From Pelomonas baiyunensis (lineage in GTDB: Bacteria; Pseudomonadota; Gammaproteobacteria; Burkholderiales; Burkholderiaceae_C): DNA of 64,000 nucleotides. Positions within the stretch are counted from its first letter, which is position 1. Each line of letters begins with the position of its first letter. The stretch covers positions 310,001 to 374,000 of the forward strand of contig NZ_JBIGIB010000004.1 in assembly GCF_043555935.1 (NCBI RefSeq), in the 5' to 3' direction. Shown here in pieces: positions 8,517 through 16,206 of the stretch. A model generated the notes under the pieces. It was not told the DNA's origin and did not search any database. It saw only the letters and a program-made list of their open reading frames with translations. A program made the position numbers and the translations under genes.

Positions 8517-8765
8517 TTGGCCAAAGAAGAACTGATCGAAATGCACGGCGTCGTCGACGAAATCCTGCCGGACTCGCGCTTCCGCGTGACGCTGACGAAT
8601 GGCCACAAGGTCATCGCCTACACCGGCGGCAAGATGCGCAAGCACCACATCCGCATCCTGGCCGGCGACAACGTGTCGCTGGAAATGTCGCCTTACGACC
8701 TGAGCAAGGGCCGGATCACGTTCCGCCACCTCGGCGCACCGCGCACGGCCCCGAACAACCGCTGA
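8517..8765 (+). CDS. infA: Translation initiation factor IF-1 (second-type, TTG start)
   Basis: An 82-residue OB-fold protein beginning MAKEELIEMHGVVDEILP when read from a TTG start at 8517. GGAG at 8505-8508 sits 8 bases before this TTG, and the protein start matches the family exactly; the in-frame ATG at 8397 would add 40 unrelated residues. The core GHKVIAYTGGKMRKHHIRILAGD and the final SKGRITFRH are standard. The C-terminus runs about ten residues (GAPRTAPNNR) beyond the classical 72-residue IF-1, as in the second infA copy of Burkholderiales. It helps IF-2 and IF-3 place the initiator tRNA on the 30S subunit. Its place behind cspA suggests cold or growth-phase use. Confidence 0.93.
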   Translation: MAKEELIEMHGVVDEILPDSRFRVTLTNGHKVIAYTGGKMRKHHIRILAGDNVSLEMSPYDLSKGRITFRHLGAPRTAPNNR

Positions 8766-8787
8766 TCGCCCACCGGCGCTCGCGTCG

Positions 8788-8830
8788 CAACGGCCGCCCC
8801 GGCATTGCCCGGTGCGGCCGTTGCCGTTTT
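8788..8830 (+). terminator. Rho-independent terminator after infA
   Basis: CAACGGCCGC (8788-8797) pairs with GCGGCCGTTG (8814-8823), followed by TTTT at 8827-8830. It lies between convergent infA and the threonine-aldolase-like gene and could serve both sides. Confidence 0.7.
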
Positions 8831-9936
8831 CAGGCCCCGGCGCGCTGCACCGCCGCCCGCCAGGCCGCCACGCCTTGCGCGTCGGTCCAGTCGTCGGCGG
8901 CGTCGCCGATGACGATTTCCACCATCGCCCCGCCGCTGACACGGGCGGACGCCACGGCCCGGGCGCCCAGCCAGAAGCCGTGCTCGCGCGCGTGCGCCAG
9001 CAGCGCCTCACGCAACGCCTCCGGTGCCACCGGCAGGTGCAGCTGGAACGAGTTGGTGTGCGGCGGCTCCGGCGTCACCTGCCAGCCGGGCTCGGCTGCC
9101 AGCGCAGCCGCCAGCGTGCGGGCGCGGTCGCGCCAGGCGGCCATGTGCGGCAGGCGCCGCCGCAGCCCGTCCAGTGCCGCCAGCACCTGCGGGTGCAGCG
9201 AATACACATTGCCGGCCAGCCGCGTCTGCCACGGAGCCGTGGCGTCCAGGAACGCCTGCGAGCCCGCCAGCACACTGCCCGCCAGCCCGCCCAGGCCCTT
9301 GTAGAAGGACACGTAGACCGAGTCCGCCAGCGCCGCGATCTCGGCCAGCGAGCGGCCGAAGTGCGGCGCGGCCTCCCACAGCCGCGCGCCGTCGAAGTGC
9401 AGCCACACGCCCTGCGCCCGGCACCAATCACGCACGGCCTGCAAAGCCTCCCAGGTCGGCAGCACAAAGCCGCCCCGGCGCAGCGGCAACTCCACCACCA
9501 CCACGGCCGGCTTCTCCGGCAGCGCGGCCAGCTCAGCCGCGGTGAAGGGCGTGTCAGGCGCCCCGACCCGCAGGCCACGCAAGCCCATCAGCGCCTCGAA
9601 TGCATCAGCCTCGTCGATGGCGATGTGGCTTTGCGGATGCAGCGCCACCGGGCCGTCGCCCGCGCCGCAGTGCACGCGCAAGGCCGCCAGCTGCGCCGCC
9701 ACACCCTTGTGGAAGAAGCGCGCAGCCGGCTTGTTCAGCAGCCCGGCCACCTCGGCCTCCAGCGCTTGCAGGGCCTCGCCTTCACCGTACAGGTCCAGCG
9801 GCAGGGTGGCTTCAGGCAACTCGGCCAGGGCCAGCAGCGACTCGCGCATGGAGCGCATCGGCCGGTGTCCGCCCAGCCAGCGGGTGCAACGGTTGCGGAG
9901 TTCGATTTCAGCGTGGACGGGTCGGACAGCAGGCAT
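8830..9936 (-). CDS. ltaE: Low-specificity threonine aldolase / beta-eliminating lyase family
   Basis: A 368-residue fold-type I PLP enzyme. HFDGARLWEAAPHFG (Asp182 for the cofactor ring nitrogen) and VSFYKGLGGLAGS (Lys213 for the Schiff base) are the family signatures. Members cleave L-threonine or L-allo-threonine to glycine and acetaldehyde in the cytoplasm, or act on other beta-hydroxy or beta-substituted amino acids. The start at 9936 (MPAVRPVHAEIEL) lies 2 bases after the stop of the upstream dmeF gene, so the two are translationally close; a metal-related role is not evident. The N-terminus is somewhat longer and less typical than in E. coli LtaE, so another beta-eliminating substrate remains possible. 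Confidence 0.85.
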   Translation of the reverse strand: MPAVRPVHAEIELRNRCTRWLGGHRPMRSMRESLLALAELPEATLPLDLYGEGEALQALEAEVAGLLNKPAARFFHKGVAAQLAALRVHCGAGDGPVALHPQSHIAIDEADAFEALMGLRGLRVGAPDTPFTAAELAALPEKPAVVVVELPLRRGGFVLPTWEALQAVRDWCRAQGVWLHFDGARLWEAAPHFGRSLAEIAALADSVYVSFYKGLGGLAGSVLAGSQAFLDATAPWQTRLAGNVYSLHPQVLAALDGLRRRLPHMAAWRDRARTLAAALAAEPGWQVTPEPPHTNSFQLHLPVAPEALREALLAHAREHGFWLGARAVASARVSGGAMVEIVIGDAADDWTDAQGVAAWRAAVQRAGA

Positions 9937-9938
9937 GG

Positions 9939-10916
9939 TCAGTTCAGCGGGCACACATGGATCTCGATGGTGGCATGCACGACCTCCTCGTGCACCGCCA
10001 GCCACTCGCGCACGGCCTTCGGGGTCAGCGCCCCGTCGTGGGTGACCACGCTGAGCGCGCAGGCGTAACTGGCCCGCCCCACGCGCCACACGTGCAGGTC
10101 GGTGATCACGGTCTCACCCGCCGCCCCGCGCTCGGCAATCACTTCGCGAATTTCGTCGACGACCGGGTGGTCCATCTCGCGGTCCAGCAGCACCTTGGCG
10201 GTGTCGCCGATCAGCCCCTTGGCCCACACCGCCACCAGCACCGCACCGACGATGCCCATCACCGGGTCCAGCCAGGCCCACCCCAGCCACCAGCCGCCCG
10301 CCAACGCGGCAATCGCGGCCACCGAGGTGGCGGCATCGGCCACCACGTGCAGGTAGGCCGATTTCAGGTTGAGGTCGTGGGCGTGGTCGTGCGGGTGGTC
10401 ATGGTCATGACCATGGCCATGACCGTGATGCGCATGGCCGTGATGGTGATGCCCATGGTCGTGCGCCTGCCCCAGGATCAGCGCGCACACCAGGTTCACG
10501 CCCAGACCCAGCACCGCAATCGCCATCGCCTCGGGGTAGTGGATGGGCTCGGGCTTGAACAGCCGCTCCACCGACCCGTACAGCATCAACGCCACCACCC
10601 CCAGCAGGAACACCGCGCTCGCGAAGCCGCCCAGCACCTCGATCTTCCAGGTGCCGAACGCGTAGCGCGGGTCGCCGGCATGGCGGCGGGCCGTGGCGTA
10701 GGCCCAAGCGCTGAGCCCGATGGCCACAGCATGGCTGCTCATGTGAAAGCCATCGGCCAGCAGCGCCATCGAGTTGAAGAACCAGCCCGCGGCGATTTCC
10801 ACCGCCATCATCGCGAGCGTGATCCACATCACCACCCGCGTGCTGCGCTCGGCGGCGGCGTTGCCGGTGTCGAACACGTGGCTGTGGTGCCAGGGGGTGA
10901 GGTCGTGGCTGTGCAT
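9939..10916 (-). CDS. dmeF: Cation diffusion facilitator, DmeF type
   Basis: A 325-residue CDF exporter with about six membrane helices. The metal-site motifs are ALLADGFHMSSHA in helix 2 and YLHVVADAATS in helix 5. Between helices 4 and 5 is a very His-rich cytoplasmic loop (about residues 151-182, alternating H, G and D), encoded by a near-microsatellite cat/gac stretch at roughly 10380-10470. The N-terminal SHVFDTGNAAAERST motif is the hallmark of DmeF proteins, which export Co2+ and Ni2+ from the cytoplasm in exchange for protons. It is the first gene of a two-gene unit with the aldolase-like gene. Confidence 0.9.
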   Translation of the reverse strand: MHSHDLTPWHHSHVFDTGNAAAERSTRVVMWITLAMMAVEIAAGWFFNSMALLADGFHMSSHAVAIGLSAWAYATARRHAGDPRYAFGTWKIEVLGGFASAVFLLGVVALMLYGSVERLFKPEPIHYPEAMAIAVLGLGVNLVCALILGQAHDHGHHHHGHAHHGHGHGHDHDHPHDHAHDLNLKSAYLHVVADAATSVAAIAALAGGWWLGWAWLDPVMGIVGAVLVAVWAKGLIGDTAKVLLDREMDHPVVDEIREVIAERGAAGETVITDLHVWRVGRASYACALSVVTHDGALTPKAVREWLAVHEEVVHATIEIHVCPLN

Positions 10917-11052
10917 GGCCTGGGATTTTGGCGCCGGGGCGCCCTGCAGAGGCGGCCTGCACAGGCGGTCGCAGGGCGATGGAGACGGGCCTCACTAAAA
11001 TCTCGCCCTTTTTCCTCGCGCGGCCCCGCGCGCCCGACACGCCCGCCAGCCC

Positions 11053-11721
11053 ATGTCCGCAGCCCTTTCGCAGCCCCACGCGCCCGAGCCCTTGGCCCGG
11101 TTGCTGCTGCAATGGGGCGTGCCGCCTGCCCCGCCGGCGCCGGTGGCCCAGCGCCTGGGCGCCGGGCTGGGCTGGGCCGATGCGATCGGGCTGTCCCAGG
11201 TGCTGGCCGCGCCGGCCGCCCCACACCGCCAAAGCAGCGCCGCCGCCCGCGACTGGGCCGAGGCCGCGCTGGAGCGCCTGCGCGGCGACCTGCACAACGC
11301 CTTCGACGACGCCCTGCTGGCCCGTGACGCCGCCGAGCCCGCGCCCGAGGGCGTGCCCCTGGCCGACCTGCTGGCGCCGTTTCGCCTGCACCACGCACAG
11401 CAGCAACGCCTGATGGCCGCGCGCATTGCCTCGCTGCGCGAGCGCCTGCGGCCCCACCTGGCCGAAACCTCCGGCCCGCTGGCCCGCCTGGCGCAGCTGG
11501 ACGCCATGTTCGAGCGCGCCACCGCCACCACCGAGCGCGAACGCCTCGCCGGCCTGCCCGTGCTGCTGACGCGCCGCGCCGAGGCCCACCACGCCGCTCA
11601 GCCGCGCGGCTGGCGCGCCCCGTTCTGGGCCGACCTGCAGCGCCTGCTGCACGCCGAGCTCGACCTCCGACTTCAACCGGTGCTGGGCCTGATCGAAGCC
11701 TTGCACGCCGACGCGGCCTGA
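11053..11721 (+). CDS. DUF3348 family protein, first gene of a MotAB-like cluster
   Basis: A 222-residue Ala/Leu/Arg-rich, predominantly helical protein with no signal peptide or membrane segment, so probably cytoplasmic. It resembles DUF3348, a betaproteobacterial family of unknown function (recognised from the gene neighbourhood and composition rather than a motif). The stop at 11721 is 13 bases before the next gene. TAAAAT around 10995 is a possible -10 for the whole four-gene unit. Its helix-rich make-up would suit contact with the coiled-coil tail of the next protein; that is inference. Confidence 0.75.
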   Translation: MSAALSQPHAPEPLARLLLQWGVPPAPPAPVAQRLGAGLGWADAIGLSQVLAAPAAPHRQSSAAARDWAEAALERLRGDLHNAFDDALLARDAAEPAPEGVPLADLLAPFRLHHAQQQRLMAARIASLRERLRPHLAETSGPLARLAQLDAMFERATATTERERLAGLPVLLTRRAEAHHAAQPRGWRAPFWADLQRLLHAELDLRLQPVLGLIEALHADAA

Positions 11722-11734
11722 CCGCCGCTGCCCG

Positions 11735-14512
11735 ATGAACCGCCTCCTGAACGCTCTCTACCCCTTCGCGCTGCTGGCCGGCCTGGCCGGCATCGCCGGC
11801 GCCGCGCTGGCGGCCAGCCGCCACCACCCCGTGGCCCTGGCGATGACGCTGCTGATCGCGGCGTTCTACGGCCTGGGCGTGCAAGAGCTGCGCGCCTTCC
11901 GCCGCGACACCCGCGCGCTGAACGCCGCCCTGTCCACCGAGCCCGACGCCGGCTGGCTCGCCCGCCTGCCCGCGCCGCTGCACGACGCCGTGCAACAGCG
12001 CCTGGAAGGCCTGCGCGTGGCCCTGCCCGGGCTGGGCCTGGCGCCCGCGCTGGCCGGCCTGCTGGTGCTGCTGGGCATGTTGGGCACCTTCATCGGCCTG
12101 GTGCTCACGCTCAGCAGCACCGCCTCGGCGCTGGGCCAAACCGCCGACCTCGCCGCGCTGCGCAACGCGCTGGGCGCCCCGGTGCAGGGCCTGGGCCTGG
12201 CCTTCAGCGCCAGCGTGGCGGGCGTGACCGGCTCGGCCATGCTGGGCCTGATGGTGGCGCTGGCGCGCCGCGAGCGCATGGCCGCCGCCGGCCGTCTGGA
12301 CGCCGCCCTGCTGGGCCGCCTGCGCCCGCTGACCGCCGCCCACCGCCGCGAACAAGCCCAGGCCGCCGCCGAAGCCGCGGCCGCCGAAGCCGCACATCAA
12401 CGCCAACTGGCCCTGGTGGCCCAACTGCAGGCGCATGCCACCCAGCTGGCCGACCAACTGGCGGCACAGAACGACCGCTTCCACGACGCCGCCCGCCAGT
12501 CCTACACCGCCCTGGCCGCCAGCGTGGACAGCACCCTGCGCCAGAGCCTCACCGACAGCGCCCGCCTGGCGGGCGAGGCCATCCAGCCCGCCGCCGAAGC
12601 CGTGATGGCCGGCATCGCCCGCGAAGCCGCCGCTCTGCACGAGCGCGTGGGCACGCAAGTGGGCCAGCAGCTGGACGGCCTGGCCCAACGCTTCGAGGCC
12701 GGGGCCGAGCGCATCGCGCAGCACAGCCACGCCGCGGCCCAAGCGCAGGCCGAGGCCCTGAGCCAGCAGCGCGACACCCACACCCAGTTGCTGACCGCCC
12801 AGCGCGACGCCGCCCAGCAGCAGCTGGCCGACACCCACACCGCCACCCAACAAGCGCTGGACCGCCTGGCCGAACGCCAGGCCGCCGAGGCCCAAGCCCT
12901 GCTGGCTGCGCTGACCGACGCCGCCAACCGCCAGCAAGCCGCCCAGGCCACGGCCGACGCCGCCCGCGCCGAGGTGCTGCGCCAGCAAGCCGAGGCGCTC
13001 GCCCAGCAGCGCGACGCCACACAGCGCACGCTGGCGGACACCACCGAGCGCCTGGCCCAGCAAGCCCAGCAGCTGTTCGACCGTCTGGCCGACACCCAGG
13101 CCCGCCAGCAGGCCGCCCAGGCCGAACGCGAGGCCCAGACCCAGGCCGCCCTGCAGGCCGAACGCGAAGCCCTGGCAGCCGAGCGCAGCGCGAACGAGCG
13201 CCTGCTGGCCGCCCAGCGCGAAGCCGCCGCGGCCTTGCTGGCCGACAGCGGCGCCCGCGCCCAGAACGCGCTGACCGAGCTGACCACCGGCTTCGCCGCC
13301 CAAACGCAAGACCTGCTGGACCGCATTGCCGACACGCAAACCCGCCACGCCGCCCTGCAGGCCGAGCTGGACGCCACCGCGCGCGCCGAGGCCCGTGCCG
13401 AAGCCGAAGCCCTGGCCCAGCAACGCGAGGCCAACGAGCGCCTGCTGGCGGCCCAGCGCGACGCGGCCCAACAGCTGCTGACCACCAGCGGCCAGCGCGC
13501 ACAAGACGCCCTGACCGAGCTGACCGCCAGCTTCACCGCCCAGACGCAGGCCGCCATCGCCAGCATCGCCGCGGCGCACAGCCAGCTGCAAACCGCCCAC
13601 GCCAGCCACGACGCCGAGCGCCTGGCCGCCTGGCGCGCCGAACTGCAGGCTGCTGGCGAGCACCAGCGCGCCCAGCAGCAGCTGCTGGCTGACGGCCTGC
13701 TGCAGCACACCCGCGACCTGGTGGCCCAGACCGAAGCCCAGGCCCGCACCACGCTGCACGAAGCCGGCGCCCTGCTGCAGGCCGCCGGCGAAGCCCCGCG
13801 CGCGGCCGTGGAGGTGGTGGCCGCCCTGCGCGAGCAACTGGCCCAGAGCCAGGCCCAGGACCGCGCCGCGCTGGCCGAACGCGCCGAGCTGATGCAAACC
13901 GTCTCCACGCTGCTGGCCTCGCTGCAACAAGCCGCGGGCGAGCAGCGCGCAGCGCTGGACACCCTGCTGGCCGGCGCCGCCGGCCGCGTGGATGCGCTGG
14001 TGGGTGGCACCTCGTCGCAGGTGGACGCGCTGCTGGGTGGGGCGTCGAGCAAGGTCGACGAACTGCTGCACAGCACGTCGGCCCACGTGGCCACGCTGCT
14101 GGGCGGTGCAGCCACACAGGTCGAGACGCTGCTGGCCGGCACGGCCTCGCAGGTCAGCACGCTGATGGGCAGCTCGGCCACCCAGCTCGAAACCCTGGGG
14201 CAGCGCTTCACCGAACAAGCCGGCGCCACCGGCCAGGCGCTGTCGGACGCCGCCACCACCATCGCCGCCAGCGCCGCCGAAATGGGCAGCCTGAGCGAAG
14301 GCTTTGGCGCGGCCGTGGAGCAGTTCCAGGGCGCCAACGCACAACTGGTGCAGCACCTGAGCGCGCTGGAAGAACGCCTGGGCAGCGCCATGACGCGCAG
14401 CGACGAGCAGCTGGGCTACTACGTGGCCCAGGCCCGAGAGGTGATCGACCTGTGCCTGGGCTCGCAGAAGGCCGTGCTGGACGCGCTGCAGGGAGCCGCG
14501 TCGCATGGCTGA
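11735..14512 (+). CDS. DUF802-type protein: MotA/ExbB/ZorA-like membrane head with a long coiled-coil tail
   Basis: 925 residues. Four membrane helices are visible: about 10-28, 32-51, 102-128 and 150-177. The pair LLGMLGTFIGLVLTLSS and GLGLAFSASVAGVTGSAML matches the TM3/TM4 signature of MotA, TolQ/ExbB and ZorA stators (GTF then GL...AFxxSxxG). Residues from about 180 to 925 are Ala/Gln/Glu/Arg-rich coiled coil with an 80-residue tandem duplication (from about 486) and seven 11-residue repeats (748-824). Such a tail is far longer than in MotA or ExbB and recalls ZorA. The stop overlaps the next start by 8 bases. Inferred role: proton- or sodium-driven stator coupled to a cytoplasmic or periplasmic tail. 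Function unknown. Confidence 0.85.
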   Translation: MNRLLNALYPFALLAGLAGIAGAALAASRHHPVALAMTLLIAAFYGLGVQELRAFRRDTRALNAALSTEPDAGWLARLPAPLHDAVQQRLEGLRVALPGLGLAPALAGLLVLLGMLGTFIGLVLTLSSTASALGQTADLAALRNALGAPVQGLGLAFSASVAGVTGSAMLGLMVALARRERMAAAGRLDAALLGRLRPLTAAHRREQAQAAAEAAAAEAAHQRQLALVAQLQAHATQLADQLAAQNDRFHDAARQSYTALAASVDSTLRQSLTDSARLAGEAIQPAAEAVMAGIAREAAALHERVGTQVGQQLDGLAQRFEAGAERIAQHSHAAAQAQAEALSQQRDTHTQLLTAQRDAAQQQLADTHTATQQALDRLAERQAAEAQALLAALTDAANRQQAAQATADAARAEVLRQQAEALAQQRDATQRTLADTTERLAQQAQQLFDRLADTQARQQAAQAEREAQTQAALQAEREALAAERSANERLLAAQREAAAALLADSGARAQNALTELTTGFAAQTQDLLDRIADTQTRHAALQAELDATARAEARAEAEALAQQREANERLLAAQRDAAQQLLTTSGQRAQDALTELTASFTAQTQAAIASIAAAHSQLQTAHASHDAERLAAWRAELQAAGEHQRAQQQLLADGLLQHTRDLVAQTEAQARTTLHEAGALLQAAGEAPRAAVEVVAALREQLAQSQAQDRAALAERAELMQTVSTLLASLQQAAGEQRAALDTLLAGAAGRVDALVGGTSSQVDALLGGASSKVDELLHSTSAHVATLLGGAATQVETLLAGTASQVSTLMGSSATQLETLGQRFTEQAGATGQALSDAATTIAASAAEMGSLSEGFGAAVEQFQGANAQLVQHLSALEERLGSAMTRSDEQLGYYVAQAREVIDLCLGSQKAVLDALQGAASHG
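13190..13669 (+). repeat. Two 240-bp tandem units in the tail coding sequence
   Basis: Each unit encodes about 80 residues starting ANERLLAAQR and continuing with ALTEL(T)xxFxAQTQ. Unit 1 begins at 13190 (residue 486) and unit 2 at 13430 (residue 566), in frame. More degenerate copies precede them. DUF802 is, to my knowledge, defined as a repeated region, which fits. Confidence 0.7.
13976..14206 (+). repeat. Seven 33-bp units encoding hendecad repeats
   Basis: Units such as AAGRVDALVGG, TSSQVDALLGG, ASSKVDELLHS, TSAHVATLLGG, AATQVETLLAG, TASQVSTLMGS and SATQLETLGQR follow each other without gaps (residues 748-824). V/L at positions 5, 8 and 9 is constant. An 11-residue period favours a nearly straight, slightly right-handed coiled coil. 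Confidence 0.8.
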
Positions 14513-15170
14513 GCCGCTGGACATGGACCCTGACGGCGGGGCGGACGACCTCAGCACACCCGCCTGGGCCGCCTTCGGCGACCTGATGGCCGGTGTGCTG
14601 GGCGCCTTCGTGCTGGTGCTGGCGGCGGCGCTGGTGGGCCAGCTGGACCTGGCCGGCAAGCTGGAGGCCGAAGTGGCCCAGCGCCAGGCCGAGCAAGCCC
14701 GGCGCGAGGCGCTGGAGCGCGCGCTGGCCGGCCCGCTGGCGGACGGCCGCATCACGCTGGTGGAGGGGCGCATCGGCATCAGCGGCGCGGTGCTGTTCGC
14801 CGTGGGTTCCGACCAACTGCATGCCGATGGCCGCGCGCTGATCAAGAGCCTGGCCACGCCGCTGCGCACCTACCTCGCGCAGCGCGACGAGATCCTGATG
14901 GTCAGCGGCTTCACCGACGACCGGGGCCTCATCACCGGCCCGAACGCGCCGAAGTTCGCCGACAACTGGGAGCTCTCCGCCCAGCGCGCGCTCACCGTGG
15001 CCCGTGCATTGATGGCCGAGGGTCTGCCGCCCGACGCGGTGTTCGCCGCCGCCTTCGGCCCGCAGCAGCCGGTGGCCTCCAACGATGACGCCGCCGGCCG
15101 CGCACTGAACCGCCGTGTGGAAATCGCCCCCACGCCGCGCCCCCGGCGCGCCGCCGCGTCCGCCCCGTGA
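14505..15170 (+). CDS. OmpA/MotB/ZorB-like stator partner
   Basis: 221 residues. After a short cytoplasmic N-terminus a single helix (about 22-46) begins PAWAAFGDLMAGVLGAFVLV; Asp26 occupies the place of the ion-carrying Asp of MotB, TolR and ZorB (W-x-x-F-x-D-L-M). A short coiled coil follows, then an OmpA-like peptidoglycan-binding domain (about 75-205) with VSGFTDDRG and ALNRRVEI. It overlaps the previous gene by 8 bases and the next by one base (TGATG). Together with the upstream four-helix protein it makes a complete MotAB-type pair that could use the proton gradient and anchor in the cell wall. No flagellar, Tol or TonB genes are nearby. Confidence 0.88.
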   Translation: MAEPLDMDPDGGADDLSTPAWAAFGDLMAGVLGAFVLVLAAALVGQLDLAGKLEAEVAQRQAEQARREALERALAGPLADGRITLVEGRIGISGAVLFAVGSDQLHADGRALIKSLATPLRTYLAQRDEILMVSGFTDDRGLITGPNAPKFADNWELSAQRALTVARALMAEGLPPDAVFAAAFGPQQPVASNDDAAGRALNRRVEIAPTPRPRRAAASAP

Positions 15171-15736
15171 TGGACCTGAACCTGCACCCCGACGCGCTGC
15201 ACGACCCGCTCGGCTGGGTGCAGGCCCGCCCGCTGGCCGACCCGGTTCGCCAGCGCGTGCTGGAAGGCCTGGCACGGCGCGCCGCCACCCAGGCCGGGCC
15301 GCTGCGCGAGCGCCTGGTGGCCCGGATGGTGCAGCGCGCCGAGGCCGGCGACACGGGGGCCGAGCGCCACCGTCTCGCGCCCTCACCTCGCGGCGCGCAA
15401 GCCCCGAGCGCCTTGGCCATGCTGCTGGCGGCCCTGCCGCCCGCCGGGCCAGAGTTGCGCCAGGTGCAGGCCCACCGCCGCACCTGGAGCGCCCTGCGCC
15501 TGACCCGCCGCATGGCCGAGGTCAGCGCCCCGGTGCCCGAACACCTGGGCCCACTCAACAGCCAGGTGCTGGTGGCCCGCGCGCTGCAAGAGCTCAAGCA
15601 CCTGTCGCCCGACTACCTGCAGCGCTTGCTGACCCAGCTGGACACGCTGGCCGCCCTGGCGCCACTGCAGCCCGTGGCGGAGGGCGACAAGCCCGCCCGC
15701 AGCGGCACCCGCAAGGCCGCCCCGCGCAAGCGCTGA
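15170..15736 (+). CDS. DUF2894 family protein, last gene of the MotAB-like cluster
   Basis: 188 residues, soluble, helix-rich and basic at the C-terminus (GTRKAAPRKR). It resembles DUF2894, an uncharacterised betaproteobacterial family. The segment HLGPLNSQVLVARALQEL and the following SPDYLQRLLTQLDTLAAL is its most distinctive part. The ATG at 15170 overlaps the previous stop by one base; a GTG at 15167 is also possible. Tight coupling argues that it is part of the same machine, perhaps a cytosolic effector or regulator; no enzymatic motif is seen. Confidence 0.75.
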   Translation: MDLNLHPDALHDPLGWVQARPLADPVRQRVLEGLARRAATQAGPLRERLVARMVQRAEAGDTGAERHRLAPSPRGAQAPSALAMLLAALPPAGPELRQVQAHRRTWSALRLTRRMAEVSAPVPEHLGPLNSQVLVARALQELKHLSPDYLQRLLTQLDTLAALAPLQPVAEGDKPARSGTRKAAPRKR

Positions 15737-15762
15737 GGTTCAGGCCCTCAGGCCTACTGCGG

Positions 15763-16206
15763 CTAGCGAAACCGGCACGCCACGACCTGCAGCTCCACCT
15801 CGGAGCCCCCGTCGATGAAGCTCCACGGCCCTCCGGTTCGCGGCCGGGCTCGCAGCTCTACGCCTTGCAGCGACAACCAGCGTTGCAGATAAGCCAGGCG
15901 GGCTTCCGCGAGGTCCGGCCACTCGGGCCCGTACTCGACGGCCACGCAATCCGTGCGGTACAGCCGACGCGCACCCTCCAGGCGGTGGGTCAGGCTTTGA
16001 CGCTCTTCGGCCGGCAAGGTCAACCCGTGGTCGCCGAAGTCGGCACGAAAGCATACCGGTCGGGCATGCCAGGGCAGCCCGTGGGCATCCCGGTCGCGCT
16101 CACGCGTGCCGTGTGCCGGCGGCGCCGTCAACAGACAGGCCGCACCAGCGGCCGTTTGGACAGCAGCCAGCGCCAGCCCGATCACGACCGAGCGCGCAAC
16201 GCTCAA
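15763..16206 (-). CDS. Small secreted protein of unknown function
   Basis: 147 residues when started at the TTG at 16206, which overlaps the creatininase stop (TTGA). This start places a signal peptide (MSVARSVVIGLALAAVQTAA) at the N-terminus; the ATG at 16257 lies inside the creatininase gene and gives an implausible leader. The mature part has two Cys and ends VELQVVACRFR. I do not recognise a family. It is probably co-translated with the creatininase-family gene. Confidence 0.55.
   Translation of the reverse strand: MSVARSVVIGLALAAVQTAAGAACLLTAPPAHGTRERDRDAHGLPWHARPVCFRADFGDHGLTLPAEERQSLTHRLEGARRLYRTDCVAVEYGPEWPDLAEARLAYLQRWLSLQGVELRARPRTGGPWSFIDGGSEVELQVVACRFR

Noticed and set aside
10380..10470. 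Short cat/gac repeats suggesting a CRISPR-like or satellite array
   Set aside because: They encode the His-rich loop of DmeF in frame; there are no spacers.
10829..14869. A 1346-codon minus-strand frame across the MotAB-like cluster
   Set aside because: It is antisense to the coiled-coil gene, whose TM helices and repeats are clear; its Gly/Leu repeats mirror the sense repeats.
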